Source: Smittia aterrima
Lineage: Eukaryota; Arthropoda; Insecta; Diptera; Chironomidae
Length of the DNA: 64,000 nucleotides
Direction of reading: 5' to 3'
Assembly (NCBI GenBank): GCA_033063855.1
Contig: CP093831.1
Span: 5,952,001 to 6,016,000, forward strand
Shown here: one piece after another, positions 25,801 through 37,928 of the stretch
How the letters are laid out: the number at the start of each line of letters is the position of its first letter
Position numbering within the stretch: position 1 is the first letter of the stretch
Program-made: the position numbers and the translations under genes
The notes under the pieces: generated by a model
Databases searched by the model: none
What the model was told of the DNA's origin: nothing
The model's input: only the letters and a program-made list of their open reading frames with translations

Positions 25801-28154
25801 AAACGCTTTCTCAACGCTTTTCATGTTGCTCGACATTGAAATTTTCCCGATGTTTGGTTTTATTCTTCTCGCTCTCAAGCGAAAAAGGGAAAACTCGGGG
25901 AAACTGAGAAAGTAAGAGCGAATCTAGTGAGCATTGCGCAAGGTTTGTTATTGTTTTTCAACCATCGTCGTCCTCAGCATATGAATAAACCGAGTAAAGC
26001 ACGAACATCAACATCTGGCGAGCTTTAAGAGAAAGTTTCTCTCGATGGCGAGAAAATGGAGCGAGCTTTTCATTCAGGAAAATACGAAATCACAATGTGT
26101 GGGTGAGAAAGCTTTCACATTTCAGGGTTTCGATAAAACTTGGAGAATTCCATATTAACGATCAATAAACAACGTAAATTTCTAATGGCAACCATCGCAA
26201 TATTTATTATCAGTTGCGCAATTTAATATCCATATTCCTAAAGATCGAAGATTTTCAATTTTTTCGAGACGATTTAAGAAGGACGAAGCGAAAGTATTCG
26301 TTTCCCAAATGTGTGTTTGATGATTAATGTAAACAAAACGTTCCTCGCACCGAATGTTTGTTTTACTAGCTCGTCACTTGTTGGCAGATCGTAAAGCGTA
26401 GAAAACCATTATGAAAAGTGAAAGATGTTGTTGAACTTATGTTGAAGCTTAGACGACAATTTTGATTGAGGTGAGGGCGGCCAAAGCCTCAAAGCAATCC
26501 GCCGACAAGGGAAAGGGAAAATAAAGAAAATTCAGAAATTGAAACCAGCGAGGTCTGGCGAAATCTGTTGTTTTTTTCGTGAATATTTCATGAGGAAAAG
26601 CCGTGGAAAATTTTCATGTTATGCAAACATATCCGCTGTTTATCCATCAAGAAGTCAATTTCCATAATGAAATTTAATGATTCGAACTTTGGTCCGGAGA
26701 GATTTGGAGACATTCTTCCAACACAGATTGATGGGATTTCTTTATCATTCGCTGGTACATTGAAGAGTGCTTGAGGTTCAATTTTATTCGCCATTAAGTG
26801 GCAAATAAATCAAATTTTTTCCCCAACTGGTGATGATGATCATCAATTTAAGTGGAATTGCTTCTTCCCTCCTGAAACACCAGAAATTGCGTGTTTTCTT
26901 TATGCCAACGACAGGCGAGTCTCAGATGTACAATGCTTTTGTCCGCCCACACGTTGTGTGTAATTTTTTAAACTGATCCAGATTGAAGAGGGAAATAAAC
27001 AAAAGTTCTTCAAATGAAAACGAGATGGGAAAAACAAAACGAAATTATCGTCTTCATCGCGAGCCGGTTGCTAACAGTCGGAAACTTATTAGCATCGACG
27101 TGAATTATTCATTAATTGATGAAGCGCGTCGAGCAAGCAATTTCATCTTTTGTAACAAACTCATCAGACGCGACATGTGTCACCAAAAAAAAAATTGCGA
27201 TCGTCGAAAATAATTTTTTCTGGCAAAGACAAATTTTCTCGCAGCGCGTTTTTCCATTATAAAAAAAAAGTTAATTGGAGAAGATTAAAACTTGGAAAAT
27301 GCCTCTCGCAAGAAGAAATTTATTGGCTCGAATGTTTGGCGCTAGCCATAAATTGAAAACTATAAAGCGCGAAGTGCAAACAACAAAGGAATTAGCAAAA
27401 TCTATAAAATACGCGTCATCGGGTTGTCTCGCGTGGGATGATGTGCTTGGATCGAATTGCTGGTAAACGACGCGAGAAGATCAAAACAATGAATATCGCT
27501 TGGTTCTATGTAATTAAAGTTAATTTCGATGCGATAAAAAAACAAACAATCAACTGTTTTTCGGGGTGGTAAATGACACGATGACTAACAGGCATGTTAC
27601 GACCTTGTCAAGTGCGATGAACGAAGAATTAAACAAGGCTTTGATTAATTGAGAAGGACTTTCTGACTTTCGATGTCACATTCAATTAGCAAAGTTCATG
27701 TGACGCTCATCATTGTACACAGCGGACAGCGAATTTGCTCAATTGACATTCGACTGGACGTTGGGCGGCAAGTAAGTTAAATCAACAGAGATTCAAACAA
27801 ATGGTCTTTTAATGATGCAAGAACTCTATCGTCGCAAGCGCGTCTACTAAATCTATTCATTGTAAAGTGTACTCACTCGTTCTAATTTTTGAAAGTATTG
27901 TCGAAGGAACGTCACAGGATTATCTGGTCGAAAGACACACAGCTGCACGATCGCGTCTTTCAATGTTTTCTGTATGCCTGAAAAACAAAATCACAATTAA
28001 TTTGTTGTAGTGACAAGGTTCACGAAAGGTGGCTAGAGAACAAATTAGTCATCATTATCTTAATTAGTAAGGCAAACTTAGCAATGAGTTACGTACTGTG
28101 AGTTGATATATATTGCTCGCAATCCCTCAAACAATCTTCGTCTGAAAGATTCAT
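13897..28154 (-). CDS. Pka-R1: cAMP-dependent protein kinase type I regulatory subunit
   Basis: Seven coding exons: 28154-28097, 27977-27877, 15251-15090, 15032-14832, 14623-14531, 14469-14188 and 14118-13897. Phases join perfectly to 372 residues (mammalian RI-alpha is about 380). Residues 1-53 form the dimerisation/docking helices, with LKDAIVQLC and FLRQYFQKLE. RRGA at 87-90 with Phe91 is the type I pseudosubstrate that blocks the catalytic subunit. Two cyclic-nucleotide-binding domains follow; their phosphate-binding cassettes FGELALIYGTPRAAT (Glu193, Arg202) and FGEIALLLDRPRAATV (Glu317, Arg326) keep both key residues, so both should bind cAMP. The C-terminus QYNSFVSLSV is the family ending. 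It holds PKA inactive and docks it to anchoring proteins until cAMP rises. A 12.6-kb intron separates the docking exons from the rest, leaving room for alternative promoters, as in other insects. Confidence 0.97.
16580..16951 (-). CDS. Possible nested orphan reading frame
   Basis: An open frame of 123 codons on the same strand as Pka-R1, inside its large intron. It opens without an ATG; the first in-frame ATG is at 16846 and would give 88 residues. The sequence has mixed, protein-like composition (for example MAENEATEIKLIYG, and TNIYGTMGGIRLRCER) and no low complexity, but I recognise no family. In-frame openness continues a little upstream to about 16996 before a stop, so it could be an internal or terminal exon. 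Chance frames of this length are uncommon but possible in AT-rich DNA, so this is a weak call. Confidence 0.22.
   Translation of the reverse strand: MRVNFSLKICVSHRDWKAIQIENELCTYVEFPLDLMAENEATEIKLIYGNVKVETPSGAPTSFTNIYGTMGGIRLRCERKILFSHPTSIRIFHHVSSRNEGRFLIDAPLSVFRHIQQQVSEER
19334..19373. repeat. Short tandem repeat, 18-bp unit
   Basis: Two exact copies of an 18-bp unit (CGTCGTGTTTACAATCTC at 19334-19351 and 19352-19369) followed by four more matching bases; the upstream flank is also similar. It is a minisatellite-like local duplication in the Pka-R1 intron. Confidence 0.85.
27877..28154 (-). CDS. Pka-R1: Pka-R1 N-terminal exons 1 and 2
   Basis: Exon 1 (28154-28097) reads MNLSDEDCLRDCEQYISTH plus one base, and ends at donor A|gtacgt. 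Exon 2 (27977-27877) starts after acceptor tttttcag, completes a Ser codon, and reads IQKTLKDAIVQLC then RPDNPVTFLRQYFQKLER before donor gtgagt. The intron between them is 119 bp. The joined text aligns end to end with the type I docking domain, and joins in phase to EQAKLDAN in the exon starting at 15251. The family's disulphide-forming cysteine positions can be matched (Cys8/Cys12 region and Cys of VQLC). These exons are too short to appear as long open frames and would easily be missed. Confidence 0.95.
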
Positions 28155-31100
28155 TGTGGCTTCGGTTTGATCACTTTATTTCGAGTAAAATTAGAAATTC
28201 CTCCTTTTGTTTTTCACTATCTCCGATATGAAATTTAAACGAAATTTTCCAATTATTTTAATTTTTCACTGTTTCCTTCAACTGGTTGAATTTTCACGAA
28301 GTTTAGTTACGAGTTCCTAACTCAAAGAACTCCGCGAAAGGTTTTAGTTGCTGTTAAACTTTTGCAGTCATCTAAACTGGCTTCGTAAACTCTCGTCTGG
28401 ATTTTAGAAATTTCGTTTTGAACTATGTCGAGGCAATTCCATAGTTGCTTCGTGAATAAGCAAATCATTTTAAATGCTATCAAATTTATGTTTTCTGAAG
28501 TTTTCTTTATTTGTTCAATTTAATTTTTAATTAATTTATTAACGAATCCTGATATTTTTTTTGATCTGAATGAGAATAATAGGAAATTCACTAAAAATCG
28601 TCGGAAGTTTTCTCCGGAATCGGCAAAATTGAACTTTGCTGTCCAGGGAAGTGAACCGAACACTTTGAACCAAATTTTAAAACGAACGAAAGCCGTTAAG
28701 CGATCATTCAATTTCGTTTAGGAAAGCTCAGAGTTTTTTTTTGATTGAAAAAAGTAGAACAAAAATTTGAAAGAAAAATAATTTTCATAAACTCTACCGT
28801 CCAATGAATTCTTCATCTCTTTTCGTACACCAACTCCTTTATTTTAGCTGAAATCAGTTTCAGCAAGTCGATCAGTCGACATGTAAATATTTCTGGAGGT
28901 TCAAGAATCTTATTGCAATGTCTTGATAAAATTTATGTAAAGCAACTTCCTTGATAGAGAATCAATGAAAATTTATGACAACACGTTTAAAAGTTTCCAA
29001 CTTTGCAAATCAAATGTATGAACATTCAATAATCATTCAAATCGAACACCTGCACAAGATATTTTGTGATATATTAAGCTCTTCAAAACCATCTGTGACA
29101 TCGTTTAATGAAATCAGCATATTTAAATGCTCTTTGCTTGCTCTCGAGTGCAATGAACAAGGTTCACTGAGGTGGACTTCATGAAGATGACAGTAAGGCT
29201 AACGCACCCCATATGATTCAAAGTACAAAATTGTTTATGGCGTTCGAAGGTTTCGTGCCTTGCAATCGGAATTTTAAGCGTTGAAATCTTTCATTACAAG
29301 CTATGACAACAAAAAATTGAAGTTAATGCTTGGTCAATAAGATAACGACAACGATCGGAAACTAAATATGCTCAAGACATTCCATAATTCTCGTTTTCAG
29401 TTAACATTCATGACTCGGAGATTTAAGTTGTTCTCCGTTTCGTGTTGCTGAGACGATCCAAGTTTTTCTTTGCCCGTTTATTCTCGACGCTCTTCTCAAA
29501 TGCTTTTTTTGTTTACTCGATGAATTCCTCAGGTGTTTCACTGTTTCACTCGTCGCTGTGTTTGTGTGATGATCTTTTTTTTTCTTGCTGAGATTTAACG
29601 GTCAGAAAATGGCAAATGCTGATAATTTCTTAATGGCCTCATCAGAAACAATTTTCATGGAACGCCAACGACAATAAATTTAATTAACCATAACGTGCAC
29701 GTCGATCGGCTTCGTCGTTTATTGCCGCGACGTTCGAGGCAAATGAACTTAAGCAAAATTTATTTTAAAATTTAGATTCTTCGACCTTCGATCGAAATTC
29801 TCTTAAACCTGTTTGGATCAATCTCATCGATTCTGGTAGACGCTGATTTATTGGTGTCGCCAACTTTTATCGCCTCGACCATAATCATTCGATTTGATGA
29901 CGACATTCAGTTGATGATCGAATTTGGAGTCTTCGTCTCGAACGGTTTTAATTTGCATATATTTTAATACAAACATAGAACCGAATCAAGTCGTGAACCT
30001 TTAATTTTATTATTTTAATTGCTGACGCTATGACGAAGCAATATTTTCAGCAATTTATCACCTCATAAATAATTTACTTGTTTAAAATTCAAATATGCGC
30101 CGAAAATAAAGAATCAACAACAGTAAGCGGATGAAACCATCTCATTGTTCTTTGGTTAATTCTGTTCTCGTCGTCACGTCCTCTAACTTCTACTTGGATA
30201 TTCCAAGCATAGCTCAAGATTCTTCAAACGAAGGCGCCAACAGAGACATTCTAACAACCTAAATAAATCTCATCTCTTAGCATTCGAGTATCACATTCTT
30301 TCAGCTGATGAATTTCTCAGTGTTCGACTTAAATCTTTCAAGTTCTAATGAGCTCTTCTACGGCCTCATGACTTCCATCACCCGAACAACGCGGAGAGAA
30401 AAGAAATCTGAAGAATGCCGACACGTCTTGAAGTCAATTGGAAACGAGAATGGGATGGAAAAACCACGAAAGTAAGAAAAAAATTGATGATGCTCAACTC
30501 ATCTGATGACGGGAAGCCTCTTTTTTTTTGCGGCTCGCAATATTTCTGAAGTGATTCACATTGGACTTAAAGCGAAGAGGCAAAAAAAGCAAAGCCGAGA
30601 TGGAGACTCTCGACCCACCATCGTCCAATTTCCTGCCGCGACTGTGTAAACCTTTCTTGCGCAATGGGCACTTTAACGATTCTCCAATCCCAAAAATCTC
30701 CGATGAAGGAAAAAAAAAGACTCAAGACATTTTTCTTCTTCGATTCTTCTTTCGTGCTCAGTTTCGTGGCCTTGTTTATTGTTCGGTGTATCGAAATTCT
30801 CAGGTGCAAGAAATCTCATTCAAGATTTTTTATGATTTTTGCTTTGTCTTGTTCGCTTCGAGGTTTTTTTTTTCTTCTCGTTCTCGGTTTCTTTCGGTAA
30901 AATACTGTTTAATGTTCATGAGAAAGCTATGCGAAGCTCCGCGGTCTGCAGAAATCAAGCGCTTCCTCTCCTCCAACGATTTTGGCTGAACACAAAAGTG
31001 GCTTAACTTTATGTGAATGGAAACTTTAAGCGGCTTAGCGCTACCGCGTCTCATCTCGACCGATGCTGTGTTAATGATGAAAAATTTTCAATCCTTTTTG

Positions 31101-34100
31101 TTACTTACGCTCCAGACTAACAATAAATTACAATGAGCCCACAAGAATTTCTATTAATTATCTGTCTGACCATCATTGGAATGCTCTCTCTCTCTAAACC
31201 ATTTCCTTTAGGCATTTAAATCGATGATGCAAAGCGAGATGATTTCAATTCAACCACGCTCGATGAGCATTTGAAATTGATTCGATTCAATCGATTATGT
31301 CGGACAATAATATTCAAGCTTAACATTCCGTTGGCGTTCAGCTCATCCCAACCCTCACATAAATGGTCCATTGTCGAGTTGTGACTTACGTGGGAGCAAG
31401 AGCATAACGAAGAGTTCTCCCCGATGGCCGATTCCAATTAAATTCCATTGTAATTTTCGAAGCGTTCTCGTCTCGTCGGTTTGAGTTGATGACCACCCAG
31501 AGCTACATATCGTTCATGTTTTCGCCGGAAAATGTTTCTCAGTTATTTTTTTTTCGTTTCTTATAAGAACGGACCCCAACCGGAGAAAATTATTGAAATT
31601 ACACACATTTTGTAACATGTTCCTCTTCCTATTCACGGTTTCGCTTGTTGTTGGACCACCAACAGGATTTCTCATCTTATTTCATATTTATGAGTTAAAA
31701 TTTATGATTTGAAACGGTGACTCAGTCACTGTCTATCACAGGTAGCCGTCGTGGAATTCTCAGGTGTGCCTGAGTGGGTTTTGATCTCGATCACAATCCT
31801 TTTTCTCTCTCTTCGTTCGTTGCATAACAATTTCAGATTCATTAAGTCATTTTCGATGGTTCCAGCAAACACAAATCACTCAATTCTAAAGTAAACAGTC
31901 ATTAACGATTCGAAGGCTCAGTCAGTGTTGGAGGCGAGCCGAGAAAAAGGACGAGAACGAGATTTGGGAAATTATTTAATATTTGTTCCCATCAAACATG
32001 CATCCAGTTGAAAGGAATTGTTTGTTGTTCTTGTGTAAGAGTTGCCTTCATAGAAAAATTATCTTCCACTTCTCACCGTCATCACCAAGCCTACCTGTTA
32101 TCCAAAAGCAACACATAGATCTTTACAGTGCTTTAAAAATTGTTTAAATGGATCGGAAGACACTCAAAAGAATCAATTCCAAGAATTTTTTATGAATGAA
32201 ACGTGAAAGGAGAGACAGAGACTGTTGAGCAATGGAATTCTTCTGTTAGTTGTTTGGTGTTAGTTTGAAAATTAGAAGAACGAACATCGAGCTTGAGATA
32301 ATCATAGATTTGAGGATGAAGAGAATGAAAGATTTGAATGCGGTGCAGGAGAGATAAGAGACACTTGAAGAGTTAACGACACTGCGTTGGTGTTGAGACG
32401 GCATCTCTTCTAGTTGGGATTTAAACAAGATTTTAATTGGAACGATTCGTAGACTAACAATCACAAAGTAGATTTACTTGAAAGCATGGATCTCCAGTCG
32501 TTCAACGAATCCTTGTTCTCTTAAGAGCTTTAGCGAACATTAAATCAATAAATTGAATGAAAGTTGAAGTCATTGAATGTCCAATTAATTTAACAACAAG
32601 ACTGATCAAGTCATTGAGTATTAAGTTGCTGAAACGAGTTAGAGGAGCTTCACTTTCAAAAGTTTAATTGAATCCTTGTTAAATCTGCTCAAACCGTGAC
32701 CTGCTATTAAGTCTTGTTCAATCGTGTCTAGCTTTTCTTTGTTACTCGATTGTTGAACTATTTATTATTGGATTCGAGAGATTTCTTCACAAGAAGTGAT
32801 TCCAATCGAAGTTACATCGTTTTCATTCCCATAAGATCAAGTTCTCTCTTTGTGATCGTGTTCATTTTATTATGTTTCTCGCTCATTGGGGGCTTTTAAT
32901 TTAATTTCGTGGCTGTTGGTTTCCCAAAGAAATTTGAGATTCATGATCTTTGATTGCCGTGTCTTTCTCGGACTGATGGGCAAGTTCTCGTCCATTCACG
33001 ATGCTTTTAAATAGAAGTCGACAAGTCTCTTAATGAATCGTCTTGAACGAGATAAAGAATTGGACATTTCAAGTCTGAGATGTTGTAGTGTTGATAAGAG
33101 TTGTGAGATCAAACAACTGACTTCATGTTTATCAAGTTTACATGAGACGCGTATAAGGTTCGTTAGCAGCTTTCAACTGCAACATGAGTTACGACCTTAA
33201 AATGTTCTCGAGAGCCACAGAAATTCATTTCTCAAAGAAAATCTTCAGATAAGCCATTTCTGAGAAGCGAGTTTCTTAACTCTTTTCCATTTCTGTAAAC
33301 TCATTAATTTAAACGAAACTGAACAAGGCTTTATGTCGTTCAAAACATTGAAAAATTACATTTCTGCCCGTCGAGTGCAGAACTGCAGAGAGCGCATGAA
33401 GATAAGCTTGAAACGAGCAGTAAAAATAAATTCCTGCTCACAGCGAAACAAATGTTTTCATCGTCTGTGCGCTTTTATTACTTGAAAGTTTGAATAAACC
33501 AGAACTTCGCGAAAAGTTTCTTGGAACTTGCTGTACTCAAAAAATTCTTTCGACGACTTTCGCCAACAAGTCTCTCAATTCAAGAGCCAAAAAGAACAAT
33601 TAACTATCAAGTCATCTCCTTTAGAGCCGTCGCCAATCACTTTAAACCTCTCAATCTTAATGGAAATGACAGACAGCGAAATCCTCAAGCGCTCAATTTT
33701 TGCGAATGTTAAAACGAAATCTTTTTCCATTCAGCTGTGGCTTGTTAATTTTTTATTTTGGTTCACACAGGTGTTCATTCTCCCATCGTCGTCATTCTTC
33801 GTCGCTCATAACTTCGTTTTATTGTGAACATATTTTATTTCACCGTTTCGCTAAGAAAACGAGCAATTGAGTAACAGTTGGTTGGCGATGATCAACTCCC
33901 ACGTGCAAAACCAGAAATAAGTTAACTGCAATCGACAATAAAGGAGCGTTTCTGTCGCTGAGCCATTGTCGATTGACCTTCGTGATCATGTTGTGCAAAA
34001 AGGTGAAAGAGATTCTGATCCGTCAAGACAAAAAAGACAAATAATCTCTCATGGGCCACCGTCATTGATGGATTTGTTGGTTTACTTATGAAGTCTCATT

Positions 34101-37100
34101 CTGATGAGCAATTTCTCGCTTCCTTAGCCTCGAGGAATTTTCCGTTGTCGGCTCCAAAATCCAATCGGAGTGTGGGAAGATTTATGAAGCATAGACGAAT
34201 TTTTCTTCTCTCAAAATGGAAATAAATTTCTCAAATAAAGAAAAATGTTCTTTGTTATCATCGCTGCCTTATTTGAATGTTTCTCCAGCCTCGGACCGCT
34301 GCGTCTGAAATTAAAGATCAATTGTTTCATCTCGAGAAGCTCATAAACAGTCATTGTTGATGATTATAATAAAATGTTTATGGCGATTGCGGCGTGGTTG
34401 GTTGGTCGTAAACTCAGTTCTTACATCAATTTATTCACATCGAGTCGAGAAGAATTTATTTATGTTTTTATGTTGAGATTGTTTGAGTTTAATGATATCC
34501 ACTAAAGGTCAATTCGAGAGGGGAATATGGAAATTGCATGCACGTGAAGTCTACTCGAGATAATTTGATGTGATTTGACTATTGTCGGCCACTGAATTAT
34601 TGCGACCATTGTCTCCAGTTGAGCGACAATCGTTGACTTTTTTTTTTGCTTTCCCAAGCGTCGCTAATTCATCAAACGAACGAGCTGTCAAACGATCACT
34701 TGACGGTTGCCTCGGTTAATAAGAAGGCGGCAAAATAAAGAAAATGATTTTAAGGCTCTTCACCTTACCGCTGATGTCAACGAGACAACAAAAGCCGATG
34801 CATCACATCGTCCCGAAAAAAAAAACTTCTTAACACATGACTTCAACTTTAATTGCTATGCTTTCACGTCTCAAGATTCTTCATTCTTCTATGTACTTAA
34901 AGAACCAAGCATATCCAAATATAGACAACAACTTCACCTTACCTCACATCTCATAACGCGTTTTCTCTCCTTTGAGGTCGGAATTTCTGTCTCGCTTCAA
35001 GATTTATTTTTCAGCGCTTTCAAACTTTTCCTTTGAGGCTCATTCTCGTTTAATTCTTCTATCACTTTATGAAAAAGGCAAACATAATGAACTAACAACT
35101 ACAGGCGGTAAGGGAGGTTGAAGTCTGGCTGATTGCAGTGCTAGAACTTTTCAGTTGAAATGAAGAATAACAAATTAGAATCTCCTAGCAAATGAAGCTT
35201 TGCAAGAGTCGTTCGGCAACTGTTCAGCATCTCGTTACTGTTGTCTTCTGAATTTTTGTCGGAAAGTTTAAAAAATGTTAATTTTGAATTTTCTAATTAA
35301 GAAACTTTGAAGTTATGAAAATTATTTTAGCATCACCAAAAAATAGATTCATTCAATTACTAACGAATTTATCTGGCAAACAACAGTTTTAACAGAAAGT
35401 CTGCATGTGCGTTCAAAGCTTGCAAATAAAAATCTCTGATCTTTTATGGCCGCAGTCGCCGTTTTTTTTCTTCTGTCGAGTATTGTTGGTTCATCTCGTT
35501 TGCTATCCGCTGTTTTCTTTTGTGGTTTTCTGTTTTCGATTTTATTCCGATGCAGGTGTTACAAAGACTGAGCGGCGCTCTCTCGCATTCCATTGTTTCG
35601 TTAGTCCGTGTGTGTATCGAGAGATGTTGCATTCACAATTTGATTGCGGGCATTAAATGGCTCGGTTCAGGCCGGTAAACAAGCTATCGCGAAGACTTCT
35701 CATACGATCGATCGTCTTGTGTTTTCGTTTGCGCTTCGGATTTTTCACAAGTCTCGCTTAATCATATTCTGTTGAATTTTTTAATGTTCATTCCTTCGTT
35801 GTTTATAGTCCGTTCGTTTATCGCCGTTCGTTAGTCCAATGCTTGCTACGCTTGATGCATGTGAAAAAGGATTTTTATACTTTTCCACGACTCTCTCACT
35901 CGCCGCTTGTTGCCTTGTCGTAAACATGAGACAGAGATTTACTTTTCACGTGTGGACTTGTTTTCTTTGTTGAACTCAAAGTCTGCGAATTGAAAGGGAC
36001 AACGCAAATGCGGGTGGAATGGAACGTGAATGTCAAAGAAGATTCGTTCAGCTCGTCGAGCCGTGCCTTTGCCATAAATTTAAATGTTCTTTTCATCTCG
36101 ACTGAACTAGATTATAGTCAAAGACGGATGGATATTAAATCCACAAGCACACCCCGTGATCTCAAACCGCAATCAAATATCAAAATCTCGTGGAATTATT
36201 CAAATTAGGTTTAAAAATATCTTTGGCAATTTCTTCATTATTTTTAGACGATGAAAGAAGAGAACTCCGGTTCCTTAGCAGTCCGTTGGCAGCAAATGAA
36301 TTTAAATGATTCCACAATTCCCACAAATTGACACCTCGCGAATATTTTATGCAAATTTGTGAATGTTTTTGAAATATTTGAGCCGTTAGAGATGACAAAG
36401 CTGCTGCTATCGCAAAAGATTAACCACGGGAGATGAATAAATTAATGATCAATGCCGTCGTAAAAGCACGTCGCGCCATCATTTGCCATCGGTCGTTGAA
36501 TGAAGCGAGTCGATTCCATGAATTCAGTGTTGTTGTTGATTGACGCACGCAATCGTTTCGTGATGCTTGGCAAAGCGAAATCGAAACACGTGTTCAAAAG
36601 TTGACCGCTTGCAAGTTCGATACTCGCTTAAGCTTTAGATACAAGGATGTTGATTCCCATAAAAGGCAACGATTAATCTTCGAACAAGTATGTTCATATC
36701 TTCAAACAGTTGATCGACTATTGACGTGTGAAAAAAGCCTTTGCTTGATCACGCTCATAATTCTCCTTTTTCGCCGATCACAAGGCGACTAACAAAACCG
36801 ACAGTTATCGTCTTTTATGAAGAGAGCGATTAATTTCTTGTTGTTTTCGGTCTTCGTTTGTGATTATCGACAGAAAAAAAATGAATCGAAAGAAAGATGA
36901 TCGGGTTCTTTCTTCTCTAACTCTTCACCGCGATTCAATCAAAAAGCGAACAAAAGAGTGAGTGACTCAATAGCCGCACAAATCCCTCTGATAAATTATA
37001 AACTTCTTATGTATGAATACCTTTAAGTAAAAGCGCAGAATCCACAAAGGAGAATGAGAAATCTCACCGATGGCGATGCACACGTGCAGCTTAAGAAAGC

Positions 37101-37863
37101 AAAACGAGAACGTTAAAAGATTTTTCCCTTATCATTATTCAATTATTTTCTTCAATGCACTCGATGGAAAAGAACAAGAAGGTTGGATAGCTTTCCTTGA
37201 ATTCATTATTCATGCCCTGATTTCGTTCGAGAGAAGAGTTCTTCAAACTTTACGGAGCCTTAAGCTTAGACAATCTTTTTCTTTATAAGATGAGGATCAT
37301 AAAGTCTCATCGAGAATTGTTCTAAAGAAAGATGTTTCAGGTATTTGTCGTCACGAGTCATTAAAAATTAGAATTTTGGCTATTTCTACTGAAAGCTTAC
37401 TTCTCAACGATTCTTTTGATTAAAAGTTTAAAATTATCACAACACGAGATTAACAAATTAACAAGAAACTTTTATGTTCTTTTAGTAAGTTACATCGATC
37501 AACTCGTCTTCAACCTCCAAAGAAACACCTTAAAGCTCACCCGAACGACCGCCACAATAAAATTCGGCGCCAGAATGGTGAGAACCGTCTGAAGATGGAA
37601 TTAATTTTCGGTAAAATCTCTTTTCACATTTCTTTTCGTCGTCTCATTTATTTTCCCTTTTCTTCCACAAAACTTCTAAAAATGGATAATAAATTCTTTT
37701 TATAATTTTGCATTCTTTCGTTGTTGTTTCTTCTTGTCATAACTTTTTTGTCTTTTACAGTTTTTGCTTTACTGCTGCTCAAACAATGATAAAGCGATTT
37801 CGGCTTTGAGAAACGTTTATTAAATCAGGTACTTCGGGTGGATTTCAATTTAGCCAAGACAAA
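28155..37863. other. Non-coding region upstream of Pka-R1
   Basis: No conserved coding sequence was found over about 9.7 kb. The start of this interval must hold the Pka-R1 promoter and 5' UTR. Two minus-strand GTAAGT donors, at about 31110 and 31391, could end non-coding 5' exons of Pka-R1, but nothing proves it. Long frames around 30.6-31.0 kb are Lys/Phe-rich, overlap on both strands and look like chance. Confidence 0.5.
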
Positions 37864-37928
37864 GCTGAAGCCTCTTTTATGGACCTGTTGGTATGCTTAA
37901 TAGCAGGTCCATCGTTAAGAGCTTCAGT
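37864..37928 (+). ncRNA. Candidate pre-miRNA hairpin
   Basis: A 63-65-nt imperfect hairpin. The lower stem pairs 37865-37871 with 37921-37927. After a bulged C at 37872, 37873-37876 pairs with 37917-37920. A 2x4 internal loop follows, and then 37879-37890 pairs with 37901-37912 (12 pairs, two of them G-U). The apical loop is 10 nt. Size, bulges and loop fit an insect pre-miRNA with arms of about 22 nt (5' arm CTGAAGCCTCTTTTATGG..., 3' arm CAGGTCCATCGTTAAGAG...). Neither arm matches an insect miRNA seed that I recall. The opposite strand could fold too, so strand is uncertain. Confidence 0.45.

Larger units (their letters stand above)
15252..27876 (-). other. Giant intron 2 of Pka-R1
   Basis: A 12,625-bp intron: donor CGA|gtgagt at 27876 and acceptor ttgcag ending at 15252. 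It interrupts codons 53/54, exactly between the docking domain and the linker. Apart from one possible nested reading frame at 16580-16951 (minus), a tandem repeat at 19334-19373 and scattered short hairpins, I see nothing that looks like a gene or a transposon. Its size compared with the 57-208 bp sister introns suggests it carries regulatory DNA. Confidence 0.9.

Noticed and set aside
30561..30989. Long plus-strand frame of 142 codons
   Set aside because: It overlaps open frames on both strands, is rich in Phe/Arg/Lys from T- and A-runs, lacks splice or promoter signs and resembles no family.
31100..31440. Two minus-strand GTAAGT donors that might end 5' UTR exons of Pka-R1
   Set aside because: A donor alone is not enough; no matching promoter element or transcript evidence can be seen from the sequence.
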